Source: Acinetobacter sp. ANC 5054
Lineage (GTDB): Bacteria; Pseudomonadota; Gammaproteobacteria; Pseudomonadales; Moraxellaceae
Length of the DNA: 64,000 nt
Reading direction: 5' to 3'
Assembly: GCF_002135295.1 (NCBI RefSeq)
Contig: NZ_NEGG01000009.1
Coordinates: 92,986 to 156,985, forward strand
Below the pieces are notes generated by a model that saw only the letters and a list, made by a program, of their open reading frames with translations, was not told where the DNA came from and did not search any database. Shown here piece by piece: positions 7,803 to 17,143 of this stretch (position 1 is its first letter; the number at the start of each line of letters is the position of its first letter). The position numbers were made by a program, and so were the translations under genes.

Positions 7803-10289
7803 TTAACTATTCAATTCTCTTAGACTTTCCAGCGGTGGGATATCACACAGGTAGCTCAAACGATAACGTCCAATCAATGCACAAAGCAGCGTCATTAGTA
7901 ACGGTAAGATTAACCAAATTTCCCAATGGGGTTGAACAGCCAGCTCCATTTTATAACTCGCAATCGCACTGATTACTTCAGCAAATAAACACGCCACAAC
8001 GCCAGAAATCAAACCAATAAATCCAATTTCAGTGGTCAGCATCGACTTGAGTTTTCGCTTCGAGCTACCAAAAGAGCGTAACAGTGCCACTTCTTTTTTG
8101 CGTTCATCCATTAATAGGTTTAAGCAGGCGATTAAGACCAAAATACCTGAAATGCTCACCAACAGCGCCAAAAGACTCACGATCTGAATCAACACCGATA
8201 CGATGCGTTTAATTTCATCCAAAATTAAGCTGACATCAATAAAGACCGTATTGGAAAATTGTTGAATGAGCTCTATCAATGCGCCTTTATCTGCTTCAGG
8301 CACATAGAAACTGCCTAAATAGCTGCCCGCATTTTCATCTATACTATGGGGTGAAAAAATAAAGAAAAAGTTGGGGCTAAAGCTCTCCCATTCCACACTA
8401 CGCAAATTGATGACTTTAGCTTCTAGCACGCCTTCAGGTAGGCTAAAGGTCAAGCGATCACCAATTTGAATGCCAAGCTCTTGCGCAGTTTTGGCTTCAA
8501 CTGAAACTTCATTGACCTGCTGAAAAGCTTTAGCGCCTTGTAATATTTGATTGTCTTTGGGGAAGGTCGCCGCCTGTGTCAGATTGAGTTCGCGTCTTAG
8601 ACTGTTATTACTTTTGATCAGCGCTTCTGCAAAGGGCTGATCATTTTTAGCCACCAAACGTCCACGAATATTGGGATACATCGGTGTGCCCTGCCAACCA
8701 TGTTGCTCTAGCTGTCGGTTGAAATCATTCAGTTCAAACGGTGGTAATCCATAAACAAATTGATTTGGCGTACCTTCAGGTAGCTGTTGCTGCCAGCGTT
8801 CTAGGAGATCCGTTCGTAATACCGCAAGAACAGTTACTAAACTTAAACCCAACGCCAAAGCAGTGATTTGAAATGCCGTTTGATACGGTGTTCGAACATA
8901 TATCGAAATTTTAGCACCAAGGCCCTTAATAACTCTGAGCAGCAACCAAACCGCCAAATACAAAATCACGCAGAGCACAATAATCGCGCCCATGACCCAC
9001 AGCGTCAGTTTCAGATTCTCTGTGAGTAACGCACAAAAAACAATGAGACTTAGAGTGCCAGCAAGCAACATGCCGAGCATAGAGCGAGCGGAACGTTCTT
9101 GCTGTCGTATTACACGTGCAGGTGGGGTTTTCAGGAGTTGCCATAAACTTGGAAAGACAAAACCTAAAAGGACAATGGCACTGGTCAAGATCGCCATTGG
9201 CAAAGTGCCAAGCAACATTGATATAGCAGAAAATTGCAATTGTAAGTTAGGAATGAGTTGCAACATTAACTGTAATAAGCCATATCCTAAACCTAAGCCG
9301 AGCACGCTACCGAGCAAGATTGATATCGACAATACAACTGCCAACAAGCCCATATAGGCCGTTAAAATTTGCTGTTTGGTTGCGCCAATACAGCGCATGA
9401 GGGCAATCGCATCCTGATTTTGCTGTACATAGCGTTGACTGGTGAGAGCGATGGCAATCCCGCACAGTAAAATGGTCAAAATATTTGCCAATTGCAAAAA
9501 GGTCTCTAAATTTGCAATCGGTTTCATTAAGCGAGTATTGCCTTCACTGGCATTTCTTAATTTTAATGTCGTTTGCGTACTACCTTCAGACGGCTCTGCA
9601 TTTGGCTCATCGGCTATGCCAAATTTCTGTTTAAATCGCTTTTCAAAGTCTTTTGTTTTCTCAGGTGCTCCCGACATCAATAAGCGATATTCAATACGAC
9701 TCCCGACTTGTATCGCATTGGTTCGTGCAACTTCTTGTTGTGCAATCATAATGGTGGGTGAAAAGCCACCAAAACCGAGTTCTTGATTTGAGTCATGGCT
9801 AATTTTTGCCGTGAATTTAAATGCCGCATCGGCAATATGCACCGTATCGCCAAGATGTACATGCAACAATTCCATCGCGCGCTGACTTAACCAAACTTCA
9901 CCCTTTTGAATCGCTCTATTCAACTGTGGTTCAGTGCTCAATTCTCCTCTTAACGGAAATTCGGCATCGACAGCTTTGACATTGACCATAACAAACTGTT
10001 GGTCGGTATGTGCCATGCTACTAAACATCGTCACGTTGGACTGTTTGAGCTGCTGCGCCGTTGCTTGTTGTTTCCATTCATCGCTAATTGGGTCGTTATC
10101 GGTCAACACCAAATCTGCTGCCAGCATTTCAGCAGCTTGTAAGGCAACGGCATCTTGAATTTGCACATTGCTAAATTTTAATGCTGTGGTTGCACTGATC
10201 GCCAAAGTCAAAGCAATCATTAACAAATAAATGCCCGTCGTTTTAAAGCTTTGCTGTAATAAGGGTCGAAAGAGTGCCAGCAGATTCAT
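7803..10289 (-). CDS. ybbP: FtsX-family ABC transporter permease (YbbP-like)
   Basis: An 828-residue MacB/FtsX-type permease. It has an N-terminal membrane helix, a periplasmic domain (about 40-250), three helices with an FtsX motif (ALTSQRYVQQNQDAIALMRCIGA), a central pair of helices, a second periplasmic domain (about 500-690) and a final FtsX set (LLMDERKKEVALLRSFGSSK). It is 3 bp downstream of the ATPase gene ybbA, and both are divergent from tesA, the same arrangement as tesA/ybbA-ybbP in E. coli. Such pairs are thought to extract or move lipophilic molecules out of the inner membrane; the substrate is unknown. Confidence 0.87.
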   Translation of the reverse strand: MNLLALFRPLLQQSFKTTGIYLLMIALTLAISATTALKFSNVQIQDAVALQAAEMLAADLVLTDNDPISDEWKQQATAQQLKQSNVTMFSSMAHTDQQFVMVNVKAVDAEFPLRGELSTEPQLNRAIQKGEVWLSQRAMELLHVHLGDTVHIADAAFKFTAKISHDSNQELGFGGFSPTIMIAQQEVARTNAIQVGSRIEYRLLMSGAPEKTKDFEKRFKQKFGIADEPNAEPSEGSTQTTLKLRNASEGNTRLMKPIANLETFLQLANILTILLCGIAIALTSQRYVQQNQDAIALMRCIGATKQQILTAYMGLLAVVLSISILLGSVLGLGLGYGLLQLMLQLIPNLQLQFSAISMLLGTLPMAILTSAIVLLGFVFPSLWQLLKTPPARVIRQQERSARSMLGMLLAGTLSLIVFCALLTENLKLTLWVMGAIIVLCVILYLAVWLLLRVIKGLGAKISIYVRTPYQTAFQITALALGLSLVTVLAVLRTDLLERWQQQLPEGTPNQFVYGLPPFELNDFNRQLEQHGWQGTPMYPNIRGRLVAKNDQPFAEALIKSNNSLRRELNLTQAATFPKDNQILQGAKAFQQVNEVSVEAKTAQELGIQIGDRLTFSLPEGVLEAKVINLRSVEWESFSPNFFFIFSPHSIDENAGSYLGSFYVPEADKGALIELIQQFSNTVFIDVSLILDEIKRIVSVLIQIVSLLALLVSISGILVLIACLNLLMDERKKEVALLRSFGSSKRKLKSMLTTEIGFIGLISGVVACLFAEVISAIASYKMELAVQPHWEIWLILPLLMTLLCALIGRYRLSYLCDIPPLESLRELNS

Positions 10290-10292
10290 GCT

Positions 10293-11018
10293 TTATGCTC
10301 CTACTCGATGCTCAATCAGCTGACCGTGTACCAACTCCAAATGACGCTGACATTGCTGCGCCAAATCGACATCATGGGTCACCAAGACCAAGGTAGTGCC
10401 CAATTCGCGATTTAACTGAAATAGTAATTGCTCAATTTCTTGCGCAGTTACGCTATCTAGGTTACCTGTCGGTTCATCTGCAAAAATAATATCGGGTTCA
10501 GTGACCAAGGCACGCGCAATGGCAACACGTTGCTGCTCACCACCTGATAAGACTTTCGGTGCTTGCTGTGCTTGCTGCTCTAAACCGACTTTTTTCAGCA
10601 AAAGTAAGGCTTTTTCTTCTGCCTCTTTAATTTTAAAGTTGGGATCTAAGCGCAAGGGCAACATGACATTTTCAAGTGCAGTTAAATGTGGCAACAGTTG
10701 AAAAGATTGGAATACAAAGCCGATATGTTCAAGGCGAACTTTGGCACGCTGTTCTTCTGTTAATTTTTGAATCGCTTGACCACAAACATGTAATTGCCCA
10801 CTGCTGGCCTGATCTAAAGTTGCCAAAATACCAAGTAAAGTTGACTTACCAGACCCTGAACGCCCAGTAATAGCAACTTGCTCCCCTGCAAAAATTTCAA
10901 GGTTTAAGTTTTCAAAAATGCATAATTGTTTCTGCGGAAGTTGTATGTTTTGTGTCAATTGCTGTGCAGAAATAATCGCCTGTGGCATGATGTCAACATC
11001 TGTCGTAAGTTGGGTCAT
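10293..11018 (-). CDS. ybbA: ABC transporter ATP-binding protein (YbbA-like)
   Basis: A 241-residue ABC ATPase of the LolD/MacB class. Walker A is GRSGSGKST (about residue 55), the Q-loop is [16 protein letters not shown], the signature is [16 protein letters not shown], Walker B is [13 protein letters not shown] and the H-loop is LVTHD. The start at 11018 is supported by an AAGGA ribosome site a few bases upstream; an alternative ATG lies ten codons in. It powers the adjacent permease. Its start is only 11 bp from that of the divergent tesA, so the promoters must overlap one another's coding sequence. Confidence 0.92.
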   Translation of the reverse strand: MTQLTTDVDIMPQAIISAQQLTQNIQLPQKQLCIFENLNLEIFAGEQVAITGRSGSGKSTLLGILATLDQASSGQLHVCGQAIQKLTEEQRAKVRLEHIGFVFQSFQLLPHLTALENVMLPLRLDPNFKIKEAEEKALLLLKKVGLEQQAQQAPKVLSGGEQQRVAIARALVTEPDIIFADEPTGNLDSVTAQEIEQLLFQLNRELGTTLVLVTHDVDLAQQCQRHLELVHGQLIEHRVGA

Positions 11019-11029
11019 AACTTCCTTAT

Positions 11030-11659
11030 ATGCAAAATCGCATTCAAAAAATTCGTATATTGAGTTATTTATTGGGTACTGCTCTGTGCCTTAGCCCAAT
11101 GCTACTCTCCGCTAAAACCATCATGATTGTCGGTGATAGCTTAAGTGCAGGTTATGGTATTTCACTACAACAAGGTTGGGTACATTTACTACAAAAACGT
11201 CTAGACCAACAGTATCCGAAACAGCATAAAGTGGTCAATGCAAGTGTGAGTGGCGAAACCACCAGTGGTGCGTTGGCTCGACTGCCAAAATTATTGCAAA
11301 CCCACCGTCCAGACGTTGTGGTGATTGAGTTAGGCGGCAATGATGGTCTCCGTGGACAACCGCCCATTCAGATTCAAAAAAATTTGGCGCAACTGATACA
11401 AAAAAGTCAGCAGTCCAAAGCCAAAGTCATTTTATTTGGCATGAAAATTCCACCAAATTACGGCACTGCCTATAGCACTGCATTTGAAAAAAATTATGTG
11501 GTGGTCAGCCAGCAATACAAAATCAAACTACTGCCCTTTTTTATGCAAGGTGTCGCTGGTCAAAAAAGCTTGATGCAAAAAGATCTGATTCACCCGAATG
11601 CGAAAGCTCAAGGCATCTTATTAAATAATGCCTATCCTTATATTAAAGCGAGTCTTTAA
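11030..11659 (+). CDS. tesA: Multifunctional acyl-CoA thioesterase I / lysophospholipase (SGNH hydrolase)
   Basis: A 209-residue periplasmic SGNH/GDSL hydrolase. A signal peptide (about residues 1-27, ending LLSAKT) precedes the blocks: GDSLSAGYG with the catalytic Ser, block II around NASVSGETTSG, block III ELGGNDGLRG (Asn), and block V DLIHPNAKAQG with catalytic Asp and His. The family cleaves acyl-CoA thioesters, lysophospholipids and aryl esters. The divergent ybbAP pair is the usual neighbour, suggesting joint handling of acyl or lysolipid substrates. The ribosome site is poor (TTCCTTAT before the ATG). Confidence 0.93.
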   Translation: MQNRIQKIRILSYLLGTALCLSPMLLSAKTIMIVGDSLSAGYGISLQQGWVHLLQKRLDQQYPKQHKVVNASVSGETTSGALARLPKLLQTHRPDVVVIELGGNDGLRGQPPIQIQKNLAQLIQKSQQSKAKVILFGMKIPPNYGTAYSTAFEKNYVVVSQQYKIKLLPFFMQGVAGQKSLMQKDLIHPNAKAQGILLNNAYPYIKASL

Positions 11660-11676
11660 ATCAAATTTTGTGAGAT

Positions 11677-11706
11677 AAAAAAGGCGCTCAAATTTGAGCG
11701 CCTTTT
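11677..11706. terminator. Bidirectional terminator between tesA and can
   Basis: AAAAGGCGCTCAAA and TTTGAGCGCCTTTT form a long perfect stem between convergent genes. Confidence 0.88.
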
Positions 11707-11729
11707 AAATACATCATTCATTTATTTGA

Positions 11730-12344
11730 TTAGAAATCGTAGAAAGTTACTTCACCTGTCTCTAGTGAATATTCAGCACCTACGACTTTCAATTTGCCTT
11801 GAGCAATTAAATTTTCCAACACAGCAGAACCGTGTCGAAGTTGATTAACTGAAGCAAATACATTTGAACGCACAGCATGCATTGATAACTTTTCTAAATC
11901 ATCTTTCAATTCGGTTTGCATCAAAATTTCAACTGAAGGACGTACACGATTCACAATCGACATGAGGTTTGCAGATGGTGGTGTCGCTGGGTTGGTCAAT
12001 GCTTCAATCGTTGAATGAATCGCGCCGCAATGGGTATGACCCAAAACAATCACAACAGGACAACCAAAACTTTCAGCAGCAAACTCTACGCTACCAACTT
12101 GTGATGGTGCAACAATATTCCCTGCAACACGGATCACGAATAAATCACCTAAACCTTGGTCGAAAACCATTTCAGCAGGCACACGTGAGTCTGAACAGCC
12201 CAATACAATCGCAAATGGCTCTTGGTTCTCTGCCATTTCAGCACGTTGTTGATGCGTTAAAAGCTTAAGGTGCTGCGTTTGACCATTTACAAAACGCTCA
12301 TTCCCTTTTTTTAAACGATCTAAAGCATCTGCTGCAGTTAGCAT
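11730..12344 (-). CDS. can: Beta-class carbonic anhydrase
   Basis: A 204-residue beta carbonic anhydrase interconverting CO2 and bicarbonate in the cytoplasm. The zinc ligands are visible: Cys and the Asp-Arg dyad in VLGCSDSRVPAE (about residues 48-59), then His and Cys in LGHTHCGAI (about 101-107). The hydrophobic stretch DLFVIRVAGN is also typical. Length is normal. It stands alone between tesA and the alpha/beta hydrolase gene. Confidence 0.93.
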   Translation of the reverse strand: MLTAADALDRLKKGNERFVNGQTQHLKLLTHQQRAEMAENQEPFAIVLGCSDSRVPAEMVFDQGLGDLFVIRVAGNIVAPSQVGSVEFAAESFGCPVVIVLGHTHCGAIHSTIEALTNPATPPSANLMSIVNRVRPSVEILMQTELKDDLEKLSMHAVRSNVFASVNQLRHGSAVLENLIAQGKLKVVGAEYSLETGEVTFYDF

Positions 12345-12675
12345 GTTCTTATTACCCTTGTCTAAAGTTGGAATATTTTAATCCCAGTCTATTCGATTGT
12401 CACTTGCAAAAAGAATTGCCCTCTTTTTTTAGCTAAAATTTAACCTTGATACAAAATGCAATTCAGCATTCTGTTAAAAAAATTATTTTTTATGTAATGG
12501 CTCACACTTTTAAGTCACAGCAAAAACTAGTTCAAACAATGAGTGAGTGACATTGGTCAATTTTAATTTACAATATATTTCATAAATATACAGTTTAGCT
12601 ATTTCGGCTAATTTAGATAATTGTCATATAAATGATCATAAAAATGTATCCATTATATTTTTTGGGGGAACGTCA
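12345..12675. other. Intergenic region upstream of can and the lipase-like gene
   Basis: A 331-bp AT-rich divergent promoter region. The only marked feature is a Pho-box-like TTGTCATATAAATGATCAT stretch at 12621-12639, described separately. No ORF or RNA gene is supported. Confidence 0.6.
12620..12641 (+). promoter_or_regulatory. Possible Pho box upstream of the secreted hydrolase
   Basis: The plus strand reads TTGTCATATAAATGATCATAA: a perfect first PhoB heptamer, then a second one with one inserted base (TGATCATAA). It lies about 35-55 bp before the ATG at 12676, and a TTATAT sits at a plausible -10 distance. The insertion makes it a weak candidate. Confidence 0.25.
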
Positions 12676-13725
12676 ATGAAAGGAAGTCATTCGAACGTTT
12701 GGGTAAAACTAAGACTGAGTGCGCTGAGCTGCTTGTTGTTTGCAAGTGTAAATACGCTTGCAGCAAATCCAACGCCTCCAACAAAAAACGCGAACACTTC
12801 AGCCACCTCAAATATTTTACAAAATTATCTAAATCAAGAACGTAAAGCTGCTGGTTTAGTTTCACATAGTGTCCAAATTGGCAATGTTACTTGGAGCTAT
12901 AGTGAAGGTGGTTCACGTAATAAACCTGCCATTTTATTGATTCATGGCTTGGGCGGGACACGTGACAATTGGAATGGCGTTGCACATTTTCTTACTCCCT
13001 ATTATCACGTGATCATTCCTGACTTACCTGCCAATGGTGATACTCGTGTTCCCGCAGATTTTGACGTTTCAGTTCCAAATGTAACGGAGCAACTACGCCA
13101 ATTTGTCGTTAAAATTGATATTGAAGACAAATTGAATATTGCAGGTCATTCATTGGGCGGCTCGATTGCTACGGTTTATGCCTCACAATATCCTTTTGAT
13201 ACGCAAAGCTTATTTTTAGTCAATAGTGCTGGTATATATAAGCAAGCCAATACCAGTTATACCCGTGATCCGTACTTGCTGAAAAATTTGATCGTGTCTA
13301 AACCGGGCGACTTAGATGACGTAATGCATAAACTGATGCAAAACCCACCAAATGTGCCACGTTCACTGAAACAAGCACAAGAAAATGTCCTTATTGCCCG
13401 TTCGCCACAAACCAGTAAAATGATTGATCAAGTGGTGACGCTTAATCGTATCTATACCCCTGAAACATTTGCACGCCTGACCCGTACAGTAGAAGCGCCA
13501 ACCCTGATTCTTTGGGGCAAACAAGACAAGATTTTTAACGTCGAAGTTGCCAGTGAATTAAAATCATTATTGAAACGTGCCGAGGCACCTGTCATCCTTA
13601 ATAATGTTGGTCATATGCCAATTCTTGAGGCTGAGCAGGAAGTCGCGGATCATTACCTCCCTTTCCTTGCAAAAAGTCAGAAGTTTAAAAACCCGTTGGC
13701 GGATAAGTTAATTCAACTCAACTGA
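12676..13725 (+). CDS. Secreted alpha/beta hydrolase (lipase-like)
   Basis: A 349-residue exported alpha/beta hydrolase. The signal peptide covers about residues 1-31 (ending NTLAA). The oxyanion loop is IHGLGGTRDNW, the nucleophile elbow GHSLGGS (about residue 160), the acid in WGKQDKIF and the histidine in NNVGHMP near residue 315. A strong GGGGGA ribosome site precedes the ATG. This is the general lipase/esterase fold; the substrate cannot be read from the sequence. The gene is followed 26 bp later by an uncharacterised gene, so the two probably form an operon. Confidence 0.85.
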   Translation: MKGSHSNVWVKLRLSALSCLLFASVNTLAANPTPPTKNANTSATSNILQNYLNQERKAAGLVSHSVQIGNVTWSYSEGGSRNKPAILLIHGLGGTRDNWNGVAHFLTPYYHVIIPDLPANGDTRVPADFDVSVPNVTEQLRQFVVKIDIEDKLNIAGHSLGGSIATVYASQYPFDTQSLFLVNSAGIYKQANTSYTRDPYLLKNLIVSKPGDLDDVMHKLMQNPPNVPRSLKQAQENVLIARSPQTSKMIDQVVTLNRIYTPETFARLTRTVEAPTLILWGKQDKIFNVEVASELKSLLKRAEAPVILNNVGHMPILEAEQEVADHYLPFLAKSQKFKNPLADKLIQLN

Positions 13726-13751
13726 GTATTCGCCTACACTTTTATCGCAAC

Positions 13752-14780
13752 ATGAAAGCGATCAGGGACAGTATGCAGAAAAACCCGATGATTGAGCAGC
13801 TCATTGATGCTCAACTAAACTTTTTAGATCACAGCTTTTCGCAAACTGAAACTGTTGCATCCGAATTTACCCAGTTTTACCAATGGTTCCGCAAGCAACC
13901 ACTACAGAAAATTTGGGATTTTGAACAAATTAATGCACTTATTCAAAAGCAAATTTTAAATACCTCTGCCAGCCAATTTCTGATTGAGCAAATTGCCGAG
14001 CATATTAAATTTGCCTTGATTCATCCTGCGAATGACCAGACCAGCATTGCAGAAATTATCCCTGTTCTGACGATCGACAAAATTGCTCAATATGTGGCAA
14101 GTAAAAAAGACCATCGTCAGCGTCTCATTCACACTATGGTGAATAATCCTGCCTTTTCAGCCATGATCAGCCAATTGATTCAACATGCAATCCAAGACTA
14201 TTTAGATAATTCGGTGATTGCTAAATCGGTGCCGGGCGTATCGCGCTTTATGAAAATGGGTAAGTCTGTTCTAGAAAATGTCACCGACACCAATCTAGAC
14301 AGTGCCATCAGTAAATATCTACAAAAGAATATTTTAAAACTCAGTCAAATGAGCGAAACGGTGCTCAATCAACATTTTGACAATGAAAAGCTTTACCATT
14401 TTCAAGCCAATTTATGGCATAAAATCAAAGCAATGCCTGTGTCGGTTTTAAAGAAATATATTGAAGTGCAAGACTTGCCTCAAACGGTAGGTTTGGGTCA
14501 CGAAATATGGGACTTTATGCGGCAATCGGACTATATGAAGCAGCAAGTCCATGATGGCGTTTATGCGTGGTATATCCGCAATCAGGAGCGTCCTTTTGAT
14601 TTGTTGCTGCGCGATTTAAATATTGATGAATCACTCATTCAACATGAACTGCAAGGACTACTCAATCCAATTGTTCAACAGATGATTGGTTCTGGTTATT
14701 TGCGTGAACGATCACGACAGTATTTAGAACAGTTTTATTATTCAGATGAGACCTTAAAGATTTTGGGTATTCAAGCTTAG
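13752..14780 (+). CDS. Uncharacterised protein, Acinetobacter-type
   Basis: A 342-residue predominantly helical, soluble-looking protein. I recognise no domain: there is no signal peptide, membrane helix, cysteine pair or nucleotide motif. The middle contains a short Gly/Pro break (KSVPGVSRFMKMGKS, about residue 155). It sits 26 bp after the secreted hydrolase gene and probably shares its transcript. The ATG at 13752 has no ribosome site; the ATG at 13773, preceded by CAGGGAC, may be the real start, making 335 residues. Confidence 0.7.
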   Translation: MKAIRDSMQKNPMIEQLIDAQLNFLDHSFSQTETVASEFTQFYQWFRKQPLQKIWDFEQINALIQKQILNTSASQFLIEQIAEHIKFALIHPANDQTSIAEIIPVLTIDKIAQYVASKKDHRQRLIHTMVNNPAFSAMISQLIQHAIQDYLDNSVIAKSVPGVSRFMKMGKSVLENVTDTNLDSAISKYLQKNILKLSQMSETVLNQHFDNEKLYHFQANLWHKIKAMPVSVLKKYIEVQDLPQTVGLGHEIWDFMRQSDYMKQQVHDGVYAWYIRNQERPFDLLLRDLNIDESLIQHELQGLLNPIVQQMIGSGYLRERSRQYLEQFYYSDETLKILGIQA

Positions 14781-14795
14781 ATTTTTTCAATATAG

Positions 14796-14824
14796 AAAAA
14801 AAAGCCGCTGTATGCGGCTTTTAT
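14796..14824. terminator. Bidirectional terminator, hypothetical gene / TonB receptor
   Basis: AAGCCGC-TGTAT-GCGGCTT with an A-run before and T-run after, between convergent genes. Confidence 0.85.
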
Positions 14825-14838
14825 TTAGTCATTGTAAC

Positions 14839-17034
14839 TTAGAACTGATATTTCAGACTTGCATAGTATGCACGGCCCGGTTCGTTATACGTTTGGTTAA
14901 CCGATTTATCACGTAATTTTTGCTCATCAAACAAGTTATTAATACCAATACGAGCACTAATCGCATCAGAGAACTTATAGCCCATATTTAGACCTGCAAT
15001 ACCATAACTTTTGATACTTTCTAAAGCTAAGCCATCTTTGTTTTCAAGGCTTGTTTCTGCAAATTGGCGTGGTTTTTGACGGCCATATTGAGTGTAAACA
15101 AAGTTGGTATCTAAGCGATCAGTGATGTTGTAGTTCAAAATCGAGTTGATGGTGTAATTTGGAATAATCGATAAAGGATTACCCGTACGTTTATCTTCAG
15201 AGTTAATCATATACGTGACATTGTTTGTCCACGTAATATCGCCCCAATCTAAGGAGATACTGCCTTCAACCCCTTCAACTAATGCTTTTGGTGTATTCAT
15301 CCACTGCAAAACATTGTAGGTTGTGCCACCAATGACAATTTGTTCAAGCATGGTATCGCCAGCAACGATCTTATTTTTATAATCATTTCGGAACCATGCG
15401 AAACTTGCATTTACAATGTCTTTTTCAAACTGTAAACCAAGCTCTTTATTTACAGACGTTTCAGGTTTTAAGTCGGCATTCCCTTGTAATAAGCATTGGC
15501 TTAAACCGATTGGGCAGCCGTTACCCTTAGTACTTAACAGATAGCCTTCTGCATTTTGATATAAGTTTGGTGCTTTATAAGCCTGAGCAATACCGCCTTT
15601 TAAAGTCCAATAATCACCAATTTTTTGCGTGATATTTAAACTTGGACTCCAGTTATCACCCGATTTACTGTGGTTATCATAACGTACTCCCAGCACTAAA
15701 TCAGTTGTATCCGTCAGGTTAATATTGTTTTCTAAATATGCAGATGCAATTCTAGAATCCATCTGTGAACGATCACCTGAGGTTAAAGCATCCCCAAAAC
15801 CACCCGTCCCTGCTTTTGTATTCACGGTGTCTTTGAAGTCATCTTCAACCCATTCAGCACCTAAGGTTAAAACTTGCGGTGCATACCATTCAAATGGAAT
15901 ATTTGCTTCCGTGTTAAAACGGATTGTTTCTAGAACCGAAGTTTCTTTATTTTCTAAGCTATTAATTTGACCTTCAGTACTTCCACCTGTGCCTTCAGGC
16001 AAACGTTTATTTTTGGTTTTATCGTATTGAGCAATCACTTTGGTATCGCCCCAATCCCAACTACCTTCATGGGTTAAGGCATAATTGTCGCGATATACTG
16101 TATTGGTTTCTTCCCCAATTAATGCTGAGAGTATTGGCGCTTTGTTTGGATCTGCTGGGTCAAATACACTGTTTTGGCTGTCCCCTGCAAAACGGTTACC
16201 TTGACGACCCACTGCTGCATCAAGCATCAACACTTGTTGATCATTAAGCTGCCATGCCAAACGGGCAGCAACATCTTTATTTTCAACACCTTCACGGCCT
16301 GCCATACGTGCGCCATTATCCATGAGCGCATTGATATCCGCCGCATCGGAATCCGTCTTATTGTAGTTTCCATATAAACGATAAGATAATTTATCCTGAA
16401 TAATTGGACCACTTAAATTAAAGCTTTCACGATGGGTTGAACCTTCTTTTGAGTGCTCAGGTTGATTGGTAAATAGCTCGACAGAACCATGTGTTTCATT
16501 GGTCACTTTTTTGGTTTTAATATTGACCACACCACCCATTGCACCTGAGCCATAGCGTGCTGCCGCTGGACCACGTAGCACTTCAATTGATTCGATAGCA
16601 TCGGCTGGCACCCAGTTTGAGTCACCACGTGTATCACGTTCACCTCGCCAACCGTAACGTACCGAGTTACGAGAATTAACAGGCTTACCATCAATCAAAA
16701 TCAAGGTATTTTCTGGGCCCATGCCTCGAATATCAATTTGACGATTATTACCGCGCTGCCCTGTTGCACTGTTCCCTGTTAGATTCACCCCTGGCATACG
16801 ACGAACATATTCTGAAATATCATTCACCACTGGCAATTTATCGAGATCTTCTGCAGTAATTTTTGAAGCACCTAAGGATTGCTTAATTTGTTGTTCTGCA
16901 GTCACCACAATTGTTTCCATTTGAGTCACGGATTCATTAGTGGTTTCAATCTCTGTTTCATTTGCGTGAGAAAGACTGGCGATAGCACACAAAATTGAAA
17001 GTGTAAGTGTTGAACGGAAGATATGCTTGGTCAT
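14839..17034 (-). CDS. TonB-dependent siderophore receptor (FepA/PirA-like)
   Basis: A 731-residue outer-membrane receptor. The signal peptide (residues 1-24) is followed by the TonB box METIVVTA, a plug domain (about 45-180, with GMGPENTLILIDGKPV and EVLRGPAAARYGSGAMGGVVNI) and a 22-strand barrel ending in a C-terminal aromatic (LKYQF). The plug resembles the FepA/PirA group for catecholate siderophores, but the ligand is an inference. A Fur box stands about 90 bp upstream, so it should be iron-repressed. nfuA follows upstream on the same strand with its own terminator. Confidence 0.88.
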   Translation of the reverse strand: MTKHIFRSTLTLSILCAIASLSHANETEIETTNESVTQMETIVVTAEQQIKQSLGASKITAEDLDKLPVVNDISEYVRRMPGVNLTGNSATGQRGNNRQIDIRGMGPENTLILIDGKPVNSRNSVRYGWRGERDTRGDSNWVPADAIESIEVLRGPAAARYGSGAMGGVVNIKTKKVTNETHGSVELFTNQPEHSKEGSTHRESFNLSGPIIQDKLSYRLYGNYNKTDSDAADINALMDNGARMAGREGVENKDVAARLAWQLNDQQVLMLDAAVGRQGNRFAGDSQNSVFDPADPNKAPILSALIGEETNTVYRDNYALTHEGSWDWGDTKVIAQYDKTKNKRLPEGTGGSTEGQINSLENKETSVLETIRFNTEANIPFEWYAPQVLTLGAEWVEDDFKDTVNTKAGTGGFGDALTSGDRSQMDSRIASAYLENNINLTDTTDLVLGVRYDNHSKSGDNWSPSLNITQKIGDYWTLKGGIAQAYKAPNLYQNAEGYLLSTKGNGCPIGLSQCLLQGNADLKPETSVNKELGLQFEKDIVNASFAWFRNDYKNKIVAGDTMLEQIVIGGTTYNVLQWMNTPKALVEGVEGSISLDWGDITWTNNVTYMINSEDKRTGNPLSIIPNYTINSILNYNITDRLDTNFVYTQYGRQKPRQFAETSLENKDGLALESIKSYGIAGLNMGYKFSDAISARIGINNLFDEQKLRDKSVNQTYNEPGRAYYASLKYQF

Positions 17035-17124
17035 TTGGTATTTTCCAAAGTGGCTAAGTTATGGAGAAATCTAGAATAATGTGTTGCACATTGTAACCAA
17101 CACAAACAATATTGCAAATAAATT

Positions 17125-17143
17125 TAATAATCATTCTCATTTA
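17125..17143 (-). promoter_or_regulatory. Fur box of the TonB receptor gene
   Basis: The minus strand reads TAAATGAGAATGATTATTA, a good match to the 19-bp Fur consensus GATAATGATAATCATTATC. It lies 91-109 bp before the receptor ATG. Confidence 0.75.

Noticed and set aside
15725..15970. Plus-strand ORF inside the TonB receptor gene
   Set aside because: It is antisense to a well-supported barrel protein and is typical of chance open frames there.
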